Source: Streptomyces sp. SDr-06 (GTDB lineage: Bacteria > Actinomycetota > Actinomycetes > Streptomycetales > Streptomycetaceae). Taken from it: a DNA stretch of 64,000 nucleotides. The stretch's first letter is position 1. Each line of letters starts with the position of its first letter. Under the pieces are notes generated by a model. The model was not told where the DNA came from. It did not search any database and saw only the letters and a list, made by a program, of their open reading frames with translations. The translations under genes and the position numbers were made by a program. The stretch covers positions 1-64,000 of the forward strand of contig NZ_QOLA01000005.1 in NCBI RefSeq assembly GCF_003324565.1. The letters are read 5' to 3'. This document shows, piece by piece, positions 9,675 through 17,999 of the stretch.

Positions 9675-11722
9675 CGGAGCCCCAGCCCACCTCGCACGAG
9701 AGCCGGCGCAAGGAACTCGCCCGGCCCACCGAGCAGACCCTTCCCCACGCACTTGAGGAGCAGGGGAGGCCCCATGCGGAAGCCCAGGATCCGGGCGGCC
9801 CTGCCCGGCGCGGCCCGCTGGGCGCCCACGTCGGCGACCGGAGCGGCGGCGTGACCGCCTCCGTGCCCGGCCAGCCCGAGCGCGGCGGGCGGGACGCCGC
9901 GGCCGCCTCCGCCGTGCCCTCGGTGGGCGCGCCCGGAGGCCTCGGCGACAGCGGCGCGGGAGACGGACCGGGGGTCGCGAGGCCCGGCGACGGGGCGGCC
10001 GCGGTGGCCCGGCGCGAGGGCGACCGGCTGCGCTTCGTGGGCGCCGCGACCCGGCGGATCGCCCGCGGCATAGACCTCGACGAGATCGTCCTCGGCCTGT
10101 GCCGGGCCACCGTGCCCACCTTCTCCGACGCCATCCTGGTGCATCTGCGCGACCCGCTGCCGGTCGGCGACGAACGCCCCGCCACCCCGTTCGTGCTGCG
10201 CCTTCGCCGTACCGACCGGCTGCGTTTAGTGGACGAGGCGCTGAGCGAGAGCGCCGAGGCCGAGGGCCTCACGGTGCTCGGCGGCCCCGGCCCCGACCTC
10301 ACCCCCGCCTCCGAGCTGTGCGAGGTGCGCACCGGCGGCGAGCTGAACGAGGTCCTGCGCGGGGTGCGGCCCGTCTTCGCGGAGTCCCCGGCCGCCCGCG
10401 CGGCCCTCGCCGAACTGCTCGGCCCGGACCGTACGGTGCCCGGCGGGCGGCGGGCGATACTCGCGCCGCTCCGTGGCCGGCGGCGGGTGATCGGCGCCGC
10501 CGTCTTCGTGCGCGGCCCCGAACGCCCCGCCTTCGAGGCCAACGACCTGTTGGTGGCGGCCCAGTTGGCGACCCACACGGCGCTCGGCATCGACAAGGCC
10601 GTCCTGTACGGCCGCGAGGCGTACATCGCCGACGAGCTCCAGCGCACCATGCTGCCCGACAGCCTCCCCCAGCCCACCGGCGTACGGCTCGCCTCGCGCT
10701 ATCTGCCGGCGGCCGAGACCGCGCGGGTCGGCGGCGACTGGTACGACGCGATCCCGCTGCCCGGCAGCCGGGTCGCGCTGGTCGTAGGCGACGTGATGGG
10801 CCACTCCATGACCTCCGCCGCGATCATGGGCCAACTCCGCACCACCGCGCAGACGTTGGCCGGTCTCGACCTGCCGCCCGCCGAGGTCCTGCACCACCTC
10901 GACGAGCAGGCCCAGCGGCTGGGCACCGACCGCATGGCGACCTGCCTGTACGCGGTGTACGACCCGGTCGCGCACCGCATCACCATCGCCAACGCGGGCC
11001 ACCCGCCACCGGTGCTGCTCCACCTCGGCGGCCGCGCCGAGGTCCTCCGGGTGCCGCCCGGCGCCCCGATCGGGGTGGGCGGGGTCGACTTCGAGGCGGT
11101 CGAGCTGGACGCGCCCGCGGGCGCCACGCTGCTCCTGTACACCGACGGCCTGGTCGAGTCGCGGCTGCGCGACGTGTGGACGGGCATCGAGCAGCTGCGG
11201 GAACGGCTCGCCGCCACCGCCCAGTTGACCGGCCCCGACCACTCGCCGCCGCTGGAGGCGCTCTGCGACGACGTGCTGGACATGCTGGGCCCCGGCGACC
11301 GCGACGACGACATCGCGCTGCTCGCCGCCCGCTTCGACGGCATCGCGCCCAGCGACGTGGCGTACTGGTTCCTCGACCCGGAGGAGACCGCGCCCGGCCG
11401 GGCCCGGCGGCTCGCCCGCAGGGCCCTGGAGCGCTGGGGCCTGGAGGAGCTGACCGACTCGGTGGAGCTCCTCGTGAGCGAGGTCGTCACCAACGCCGTC
11501 CGGTACGCCGAGCGGCCGGTCACGCTGCGGCTGCTCAGGACCGACGTGCTGCGCTGCGAGGTGGGCGACGACTCCCCGCAGCTGCCCCGGCAGCGCCGGG
11601 CGCGCGAGACCGACGAGGGCGGGCGCGGGCTCTTCCTGGTGAACCGCCTGGCCAGACGCTGGGGCGCCACCCGGCTCTCCGGCGGCAAGGTGGTCTGGTT
11701 CGAGCTGCCCACCCGTACCTGA
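9671..11722 (+). CDS. GAF - PP2C (SpoIIE) - HATPase multidomain protein phosphatase/anti-sigma kinase, contains a TTA codon
   Basis: A Pro/Gly-rich N-terminus of about 110 residues is followed by a GAF sensor (about 115-270), a PP2C/SpoIIE phosphatase (about 280-505; VGGDWYDAIPL, VVGDVMGHSMTS, LLYTDGLVES, DDDIALLAAR give the metal-binding aspartates) and an RsbW-type HATPase (about 545-680; LLVSEVVTNAVRYA, DEGGRGLFLVNRLA). Such proteins usually dephosphorylate anti-anti-sigma factors and can phosphorylate them through the kinase-like module. No partner lies nearby. A TTA codon at 10226-10228 in the GAF region implies bldA dependence. The start is uncertain: GTG 9671 or GTG 9851. Confidence 0.85.
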   Translation: MTEPQPTSHESRRKELARPTEQTLPHALEEQGRPHAEAQDPGGPARRGPLGAHVGDRSGGVTASVPGQPERGGRDAAAASAVPSVGAPGGLGDSGAGDGPGVARPGDGAAAVARREGDRLRFVGAATRRIARGIDLDEIVLGLCRATVPTFSDAILVHLRDPLPVGDERPATPFVLRLRRTDRLRLVDEALSESAEAEGLTVLGGPGPDLTPASELCEVRTGGELNEVLRGVRPVFAESPAARAALAELLGPDRTVPGGRRAILAPLRGRRRVIGAAVFVRGPERPAFEANDLLVAAQLATHTALGIDKAVLYGREAYIADELQRTMLPDSLPQPTGVRLASRYLPAAETARVGGDWYDAIPLPGSRVALVVGDVMGHSMTSAAIMGQLRTTAQTLAGLDLPPAEVLHHLDEQAQRLGTDRMATCLYAVYDPVAHRITIANAGHPPPVLLHLGGRAEVLRVPPGAPIGVGGVDFEAVELDAPAGATLLLYTDGLVESRLRDVWTGIEQLRERLAATAQLTGPDHSPPLEALCDDVLDMLGPGDRDDDIALLAARFDGIAPSDVAYWFLDPEETAPGRARRLARRALERWGLEELTDSVELLVSEVVTNAVRYAERPVTLRLLRTDVLRCEVGDDSPQLPRQRRARETDEGGRGLFLVNRLARRWGATRLSGGKVVWFELPTRT

Positions 11723-11749
11723 ACCCACCCGTACGCGGCCCCGCACGAC

Positions 11750-11786
11750 GACGGCCCCCGCTCCGGTTTCCCGGGCGGGGGCCGTC
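11750..11786. terminator. Convergent terminator hairpin
   Basis: A 12-bp GC-rich stem, 11750-11761 with 11775-11786, lies between the ends of the convergent phosphatase and penicillin-binding protein genes. Confidence 0.75.
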
Positions 11787-11793
11787 GGCCGTG

Positions 11794-14082
11794 TCAGCCG
11801 TTGGGGTTGAGCGGGTCTACCGGCGGGCTCGCCCCGCCGGTCCCCGTCCCCGTCGAGGTCGTCGGGGACGGCGGCTTCGGCTTGTGCGAGGTCGTGTTGG
11901 ACGGCGAGTTGGCCGGGTTGGACGGCGGGGCCGACGGCGGACTCGACGGCGACTTGGACGTCGAGTGCGAGGGCGGGGCCGACGCCGACTTGGACGGCGC
12001 GTGGGACGCCGGGGCCGACGGCGTGTAGTCCGGCTCCTTGGCCGCTCCCTGGTCGGTCTGCAGGTCGAACTTGTCGGCACCGTCCTTGACCGCGTCGAAG
12101 GTGTACGCGGCCCAGATGCGGGCCGGTATGGAGCCACCGTTGATGCGGCCGTCCTCACCGGCGCCGTTGGTCATGCTGACCTGGCCGCCCGCGGGGATGT
12201 TCACGTTCTTGCCGTCGACCTTGACGGTGCGCGCCTCGGCGGCCTGGCCCCACAGCCCGACCGAGGTGACCAGGTCCGGGGTGTAGCCGGTGAACCAGGC
12301 CGACTTGTTGTCGTCGGAGGTACCGGTCTTGCCCGCGACCTGCTTGCCGTTGCGGTTGTCGGCGTCCGCGACCGACGTCTTGGCCGTACCGTCGTCGACC
12401 ACGCCGGTGAGCACCGAGGTGACGGCGTCCGCCGCGTCCCGGCTGATGACCTGGCTGCCGATGGGGTCGGGCTTGTCGTACTTGTGGTCCTTGTGCTCGG
12501 CCGACTTCACGATCGACGGCGTGACTTCCTTGCCGTGGTTGTCGAGCGTGGCGTAGACGGCGGCCATCTGGAGCGGGCTGGCGCCGTACGAGCCGAGCGT
12601 CATGGCGGGCACGGGCTTCAGGCCCTTGATGGACGTCATGCCCATGGCCACGGCGGTGTCCCGCACCTTGTCGAGATGAGCGTCGACACCCATCTGCGCG
12701 AAGACGGAGTTCACCGACTGGTTCATCGCGTCCTGGACGGTGATGGGGCCGTAGCTGTGCTCGTCCTCGTTCGGCGGGGCGAAGGCGATGTCGCTGCCCT
12801 TGACCGGCCGCCTGCTGTCACCGTTGTAGATGGTGTTCGCCTTGATCGGCTTGCCGTCCTGCGTCTCGGCCCCCTGGTTGAGGGCGGCCGCGAGGATCAC
12901 CGGCTTGAAGGTCGAGGCCGGCTGGTAGCTGGTGTTGGTGGCGTTGCTGATCTGGTGCTTGATGAAGTCCTGGCCACCGTAGAGGGCGACCACCGAGCCG
13001 GTCTTCGGGTCCACCGAGGCCGCACCGGCCTGGAGGTCCTCGTCGACCTTGCGCTTCTTCGGGTCGAGCTTGCTGGTCAGCTGCGCCTTGACCGCGTCCT
13101 CAAGCAGCTTCTGCTTGGCGGGGTCGATGTTCAGCGTGATCGTCCAGCCGCCGCGGGCCAGGACGGCCTCGTCCACGCCGTTGCGCTGCAACTCCTTCTT
13201 CGCGGCATCGACCAGATAGCCGGTCTGGCCCTCCATGCCGGGGGCGGGCTTGGCGTCCATGGGCGGCGTGAACTTCAGCTTCGCCCGGTCCTGCGGGGAC
13301 AGCCACTTCTTCTCGACCATGTTGTCGAGGGCCTTGTTCCAGCGCCCCTGCACCAGCTGCTTGCCGACCGGGCCGGCCGTCTGCCAGTCGTACTGACTGG
13401 GGGCCTGGAGCAGCGCCGCGAGGTAGGTGCCCTCCTCCAGCGTCAGCTTGGAGACGTCCTTGCCGTAGTACGCCTGGGCCGCGGCCTGGATGCCGTAGGC
13501 GCCCCGGCCGTAGTAGCTGGTGTTCATGTACCCGGCGAGGATCTCGTTCTTCGAGTAGCGCTGGTCCACCTTGAGGGAGATCACGATCTCCTTCAGCTTG
13601 CGGGTGACCGTCTGCTCCTGCGTCAGGTAGTTGTTCTTGACGTACTGCTGGGTGATCGTCGAGCCGCCCTGGGCGCCCTTGCCCATCAGGGTCTTGAGGA
13701 TGCCGCGGGTGGTGCCCTTGAAGTCGACGCCCTTGTCGTCGTAGAAGGTCTTGTTCTCCAGGGCGACGAAGCTGTGCTGGATCGGCTCCGGGACCTTGTC
13801 GAGGCCGACGGTCTCGCGGTTCACCTTGCCGGAGCGGGCGAGCACCTGGCCGTTGGAGAGCTTGTAGACGTTGCTCTCCAGCTGGGTCTGGTCGTTGCCC
13901 GTGGGGATGGGCACCATCAGGTAGATGACGTAGAACGCGCCCATCGCGAGGAGGCAGAGGCCGAAGAAGGTGCCGAGCACCTTCTTCCAGGTGAAGAACC
14001 GGCGTATGCCCTTCTTCTTCACCTTCTGCTTGCCCCGGCGTGCCCCGCTCTGCCGGGCACGCCGCTCTTCCGCTCGGCCCAT
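11794..14082 (-). CDS. Class A bifunctional penicillin-binding protein
   Basis: The 762-residue protein has a basic cytoplasmic N-terminus, one membrane anchor (about 36-57), a GT51 peptidoglycan glycosyltransferase domain (about 85-265; catalytic E109 in ALENKTFY, GGSTITQQ at 139-146) and a transpeptidase domain with STFK (390-393), SVN (456-458) and KTGT (585-588). It polymerises and cross-links peptidoglycan outside the membrane. The last 90 or so residues are a Ser/Pro/Thr-rich, low-complexity tail probably passing through the wall. It is a single leftward gene. Confidence 0.93.
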   Translation of the reverse strand: MGRAEERRARQSGARRGKQKVKKKGIRRFFTWKKVLGTFFGLCLLAMGAFYVIYLMVPIPTGNDQTQLESNVYKLSNGQVLARSGKVNRETVGLDKVPEPIQHSFVALENKTFYDDKGVDFKGTTRGILKTLMGKGAQGGSTITQQYVKNNYLTQEQTVTRKLKEIVISLKVDQRYSKNEILAGYMNTSYYGRGAYGIQAAAQAYYGKDVSKLTLEEGTYLAALLQAPSQYDWQTAGPVGKQLVQGRWNKALDNMVEKKWLSPQDRAKLKFTPPMDAKPAPGMEGQTGYLVDAAKKELQRNGVDEAVLARGGWTITLNIDPAKQKLLEDAVKAQLTSKLDPKKRKVDEDLQAGAASVDPKTGSVVALYGGQDFIKHQISNATNTSYQPASTFKPVILAAALNQGAETQDGKPIKANTIYNGDSRRPVKGSDIAFAPPNEDEHSYGPITVQDAMNQSVNSVFAQMGVDAHLDKVRDTAVAMGMTSIKGLKPVPAMTLGSYGASPLQMAAVYATLDNHGKEVTPSIVKSAEHKDHKYDKPDPIGSQVISRDAADAVTSVLTGVVDDGTAKTSVADADNRNGKQVAGKTGTSDDNKSAWFTGYTPDLVTSVGLWGQAAEARTVKVDGKNVNIPAGGQVSMTNGAGEDGRINGGSIPARIWAAYTFDAVKDGADKFDLQTDQGAAKEPDYTPSAPASHAPSKSASAPPSHSTSKSPSSPPSAPPSNPANSPSNTTSHKPKPPSPTTSTGTGTGGASPPVDPLNPNG

Positions 14083-14307
14083 AACCTCAGTCGCTCGCCT
14101 TCATATGACTCACCAGACTCGCCAGATCAGCTCAGAAAACTAACACCGCACCTACGGACAAAGCGGATTCGATCACGTCTTTTCCGTACGTGAGAATGAG
14201 CACCTGCCCCATGGGAACCGACGATTGAACGGTGCCAAGGGTTGCGAGGGTTTCGGATGCTGCCCCGTTTTGCCCGGTAATGGAATGATCACGGACCGCT
14301 ATGCACC

Positions 14308-14334
14308 CCGGGTATACATCGCAGGTATACCCGG
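14308..14334. promoter_or_regulatory. Operator-like palindrome over the ABC/PadR operon promoter
   Basis: A perfect 10-bp inverted repeat, CCGGGTATAC at 14308-14317 and GTATACCCGG at 14325-14334, has a 7-base spacer. It ends 4 bases before the putative -10 (TATAGT, 14339-14344), so it would cover the -35 region. A PadR-family regulator is the second gene of the operon and is the obvious candidate ligand; autoregulation is usual for that family. Confidence 0.6.
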
Positions 14335-14338
14335 TGCG

Positions 14339-14344
14339 TATAGT
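14339..14344 (+). promoter_or_regulatory. -10 hexamer TATAGT, probable leaderless promoter
   Basis: TATAGT ends 7 bases before the ATG at 14352 and no Shine-Dalgarno sequence lies between, so the mRNA should start at or next to the start codon. The -35 position is occupied by the palindrome at 14308-14334. Confidence 0.5.
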
Positions 14345-14351
14345 GCTGCCC

Positions 14352-16733
14352 ATGAAGCGACGCCTGCACGATCTCGGCCTCGGCATACGGTTCGCCCTCG
14401 GCGGCGGACGCGAGGGCTGGGTCCGCACCCTGCTCACGGCCGTCGGGGTCGGCCTCGGCGTCGCCCTGCTGCTCGGCGCGGCCTCGGTGCCCCGGCTGGT
14501 CGACGAGCGGGCAGACCGCATCCACGACCGGCAGCCGTTCTCGGCGGGCTCGGACAAGAACACCCGGGGTCTGAAGGCCTCGCTCCTCTACGCCGACGCC
14601 GACACCGAGTACCGCGAGGACACCGTGGGCGGCAAGCTCCTGCGGCCCGCCCACGCCGACCCGGTGCTCCCGCCCGGCCTGAGCGCGATCCCGGCTCCCG
14701 GCACCATGGCCGTCTCCCCCGCGCTGCGCGACCTCCTCGACTCCTCCGACGGCGACCTGCTGCGCCAAAGGCTCCCGTACGAGATCACCGCGACCATCGG
14801 TGACGCGGGCCTGGTCGAACCGTCCGAGCTCTACTACTACGCGGGCAGCGCCACCCTCTCCCCCGACACCGGCGCCTCCTCGGCGGCCGGCTTCGGCAAC
14901 ATCGGCGAGGTACGGCCGCTCGACCCGATGCTGGTCGTGCTCGTCATCCTGATCTGTGTCGTGCTGTTGATGCCCGTCGCGATCTTCATCGCCACCGCCG
15001 TGCGGTTCGGCAGTGAGCAGCGCGACCGGCGGCTCGCCGCGCTGCGCCTGGTCGGCGCCGACGCCCGCACCACCCGCTGGATCGCCGGCGGCGAGGCCCT
15101 GGCCGGAGCGGCCCTCGGCCTCGCGACGGGCACCCTGCTCTTCCTGGGCGGCGCCCAGGTGCTCGGCCCCCTCGGCCTGTGGAGCTTCGGCTTCTTCCCC
15201 GGCGACCTCAGGCCCCTGCCCTGGCTGGCGCTGCTCGTCGCCGTGGCCGTGCCCGCCCTCGCCGTGACGGTGACCCTGGCCGCGCTGCGCTCGGTGGTCA
15301 TCGAACCGCTCGGCGTCGTACGCGGCGCCCGCGCCCGGCGCCGCAGGCTGTGGTGGCGCCTGGCCATGCCCGGCGTCGGGGTGGGACTGCTCCTGCTGTC
15401 CCAGAACCCGGGCGCCCGGAACGCGCCCGTGTCGGTCCTGCCATCGGCCCTCGGGATCCAGCTCGGCGACTACACCGACTCGCTCTGCATCGCCACCGGC
15501 GCCACCCTCGTGCTCGCCGGGCTCATCACCCTGCTGCCCTGGCTGGTCGAGGCGGTGGTGGGCAGGCTGCGCGGCGGCTCGCCGGCTTGGCAACTGGCCG
15601 TGCGGCGGCTCCAGTTGAGCAGCGGCACGGCGGCGCGCGCGGTCAGCGGGATCACCGTCGCGGTCGCCGGGTCGGTGGCGCTCCAGATGTACTCCGTCGG
15701 CATCCACGACGACTTCAACAAGGTGACCGGCGCCGACGCGAGCCGCGCCCAGTACACGGTCCTCGCCGACTATCCGGACGCGAAGCTCGCCGAGCGGATG
15801 ACCGCGTCCTTCCGGAACACCCCGGGCGTACGGAAGGCGATCGGCTCCGTCACCAGCTACGTGTCCTGGCCGGGGCCCGTCCCGGCCGACGACATCCGCC
15901 CCCTCACCACCCTGACCGTCGGCGACTGCGCCACCCTGCGCGAGCTGGCCCGCATCGACTCCTGCCAGGACGGCGACACCTTCGTGGTGCACCCCTCCGG
16001 CGACCCGGACAAGGCCGCCTGGGTCGACCGCACGGCCCGGGTGGGCCAGCCGGTCAACACCGCCCCGGACGAGCCCGGCGTCCCGCACAAGCTGTGGACG
16101 CTGCCCGCCTCCGCCCGTACCGTCGTCGGCCGCCCGGACCCCACCGGCGGGGTGCAGTACGGCATCTTCGCGACGCCGGCCGCCATCGACACCTCCCTGA
16201 TGACCTCGGTGGCCCGCACCTCCGCCCTGCTCACCGTCGACCAGGAGGTGCCGGACGCCGCCGAGCACATCCGCAACACCGCGGCGAAACTCTCCCCTCA
16301 GCTACAGGTCAGGACGGTGCGCACCATCGAACGCGACCAGCAGTACACGGGCATCCAGACCGGACTCCAGGCCGCCTCCCTCGCCACGCTCGGCCTGATC
16401 GGGGCCGCCATGCTGGTCTCGCAGCTGGAGCAACTGCGCGAACGCAGGCGCCTGTTGGCGGCCCTGGTGGCCTTCGGCACCCGGCGCGGCACCCTGGCCG
16501 GCTCGGTCCTGTGGCAGACCGCGGTGCCGGTCGCCCTCGGGATCGGCCTCGCGGTGGCGGGCGGCCTCGCGCTCGGCGCCCTGATGCTGCGGATCATCGG
16601 CAAGACCGTGACCGACTGGTGGCTCTTCCTGCCGCTGGCCGGGGCGGGCGCCGCGGTGATCGGTGCGGTGACCCTGCTGAGCCTGCCGCCGCTGTGGCGG
16701 CTGATGCGCCCCGACGGGCTACGCACCGAATGA
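14352..16733 (+). CDS. FtsX-like ABC transporter permease (first of pair)
   Basis: The 793-residue membrane protein has the MacB/FtsX permease plan: N-terminal helix (TAVGVGLGVALLLG), large extracytoplasmic segment, a central group of helices (about 200-400) and a C-terminal group (SLATLGLIGAAMLVSQLEQL, WQTAVPVALGIGLAVAGGL, about 680-790). It is paralogous along its full length to the permease at 17996-20329, including the shared ending LPPLWRLMRPDGLRTE. The start at 14352 was chosen because the longer frame from 14301 would overlap the operator. The substrate is unknown. Confidence 0.88.
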   Translation: MKRRLHDLGLGIRFALGGGREGWVRTLLTAVGVGLGVALLLGAASVPRLVDERADRIHDRQPFSAGSDKNTRGLKASLLYADADTEYREDTVGGKLLRPAHADPVLPPGLSAIPAPGTMAVSPALRDLLDSSDGDLLRQRLPYEITATIGDAGLVEPSELYYYAGSATLSPDTGASSAAGFGNIGEVRPLDPMLVVLVILICVVLLMPVAIFIATAVRFGSEQRDRRLAALRLVGADARTTRWIAGGEALAGAALGLATGTLLFLGGAQVLGPLGLWSFGFFPGDLRPLPWLALLVAVAVPALAVTVTLAALRSVVIEPLGVVRGARARRRRLWWRLAMPGVGVGLLLLSQNPGARNAPVSVLPSALGIQLGDYTDSLCIATGATLVLAGLITLLPWLVEAVVGRLRGGSPAWQLAVRRLQLSSGTAARAVSGITVAVAGSVALQMYSVGIHDDFNKVTGADASRAQYTVLADYPDAKLAERMTASFRNTPGVRKAIGSVTSYVSWPGPVPADDIRPLTTLTVGDCATLRELARIDSCQDGDTFVVHPSGDPDKAAWVDRTARVGQPVNTAPDEPGVPHKLWTLPASARTVVGRPDPTGGVQYGIFATPAAIDTSLMTSVARTSALLTVDQEVPDAAEHIRNTAAKLSPQLQVRTVRTIERDQQYTGIQTGLQAASLATLGLIGAAMLVSQLEQLRERRRLLAALVAFGTRRGTLAGSVLWQTAVPVALGIGLAVAGGLALGALMLRIIGKTVTDWWLFLPLAGAGAAVIGAVTLLSLPPLWRLMRPDGLRTE

Positions 16734-16785
16734 CCTTCCCCAAACCACCCACACCTCGCGGCAGTTGAGAAGAAGGGATCACCCC

Positions 16786-17310
16786 ATGTCCATCGGCCAC
16801 ACCCTCCTCGGGCTCCTGGAGTCGGGCCCACGCCATGGGTACGACCTCAAGCGCGCCTTCGACGAGAAGTTCGGGCACGACCGTCCGCTGCACTACGGGC
16901 AGGTCTACTCGACGATGTCCCGCCTCCTGAAGAACGGCCTCGTCGAGGTCGACGGCGTGGAGGCGGGCGGCGGGCCCGAGCGGAAGCGGTACGCGATCAC
17001 CGAGGCCGGCGTCACCGACGTCGAGGCCTGGATCCGCCAGCCGGAGAAGCCCGAGCCGTACCTCCAGTCGACCCTCTACACCAAGGTCGTCCTCGCCCTG
17101 CTGACCGGCCGCGACGCGGGCGACGTGCTCGACACCCAGCGCGCCGAGCACCTGCGTCTGATGCGCGTGCTCACCGACCGCAAGCGGCACGGCGACCTCG
17201 GCGACCAACTGATCTGCGACCACGCCCTGTTCCACCTGGAGGCGGATCTGCGCTGGCTCGAACTGACCGCCGCCCGCCTCACCCAGCTCGCCACGGAGGT
17301 ACGCGCATGA
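16786..17310 (+). CDS. PadR-family transcriptional regulator
   Basis: The 174-residue protein has the PadR winged-helix N-terminus (LLGLLESGPRHGYDLKRAF, HYGQVYSTMSRLLKNGLV, RKRYAITEAG) and a helical Vir-like C-terminal dimerisation domain. It lies inside the ABC operon, with its stop overlapping the ATPase start (ATGA). It probably represses the operon through the palindrome at 14308-14334 and is released by a compound the transporter handles. The ATG at 16786 follows GAAGGGA. Confidence 0.92.
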   Translation: MSIGHTLLGLLESGPRHGYDLKRAFDEKFGHDRPLHYGQVYSTMSRLLKNGLVEVDGVEAGGGPERKRYAITEAGVTDVEAWIRQPEKPEPYLQSTLYTKVVLALLTGRDAGDVLDTQRAEHLRLMRVLTDRKRHGDLGDQLICDHALFHLEADLRWLELTAARLTQLATEVRA

Positions 17311-17999
17311 CACCCGCCGGCTCCCTGCTCGTCGCCCAGGACCTGCACAAGGCCTACGGCCCGACCCCGGCCCTGGACGGCGCCGAGTTCTCCATCCACC
17401 CCGGCGAGGTCGTCGCCGTGATGGGCCCCTCCGGCTCCGGCAAGTCGACGCTGCTGCACTGCCTCGCCGGGATCGTCACACCGGACTCCGGGAAGATCCT
17501 CTACGACGGCCGTGAACTGTCCGCGATGTCGGACGCCGAGCGCAGCGCGCTGCGCCGCACCGAGTTCGGCTTCGTCTTCCAGTTCGGCCAGCTGGTCCCG
17601 GAGTTGACCTGCGTCGAGAACGTCGCCCTGCCGCTGCGCCTGACCGGCGTCAAGCGCAAGGAGGCCGAGCGCAGGGCGCTGGCCTGGATGGAGCGCCTGG
17701 AGGTCGCCGACCTCGGGCACAAGCGCCCCGGCGAGGTCTCCGGCGGTCAGGGCCAGCGGGTGGCCGTGGCCCGCTCGCTCGTGACCCAGCCCCGGGTCGT
17801 CTTCGCCGACGAGCCGACCGGCGCGCTCGACTCGCTCAACGGCGAGCGCGTCATGCAGCTGCTCACCGAGGCGGCCCGCTCCACCAACGCGGCGGTCGTC
17901 CTGGTCACCCACGAGGCCCGGGTCGCCGCCTACTCGGACCGCGAGATCGTCGTGCGGGACGGGAAGTCCCGCGACATGATGCTGGAGCACTCCGTATGA
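17307..17999 (+). CDS. ABC transporter ATP-binding protein (MacB/LolD type)
   Basis: The 230-residue ATPase has Walker A GPSGSGKST (40-48), Q-loop FQFGQLVPEL (91-100), signature SGGQ (145-148), Walker B VVFADEP (164-170) and the switch His in VTHEARV. It belongs to the family that energises FtsX-type permeases. It overlaps the PadR gene and the downstream permease by 4 bases each (ATGA), indicating a tightly coupled operon. Confidence 0.95.
   Translation: MTPAGSLLVAQDLHKAYGPTPALDGAEFSIHPGEVVAVMGPSGSGKSTLLHCLAGIVTPDSGKILYDGRELSAMSDAERSALRRTEFGFVFQFGQLVPELTCVENVALPLRLTGVKRKEAERRALAWMERLEVADLGHKRPGEVSGGQGQRVAVARSLVTQPRVVFADEPTGALDSLNGERVMQLLTEAARSTNAAVVLVTHEARVAAYSDREIVVRDGKSRDMMLEHSV

Noticed and set aside
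11820..12030. Repetitive GACGGCG-type sequence resembling a repeat array
   Set aside because: It encodes the Ser/Pro-rich tail of the penicillin-binding protein; repeats are imperfect, without spacers, so it is not CRISPR.
10099..14193. Very long open frame of over 1300 codons overlapping the phosphatase and PBP genes
   Set aside because: It is an Arg/Gly/Pro-rich shadow frame of two real genes, kept open by high GC; no domain is present.
14301..14351. Start of the first ABC permease at 14301
   Set aside because: It would translate the operator palindrome; the -10 element places the transcript start at about 14352.
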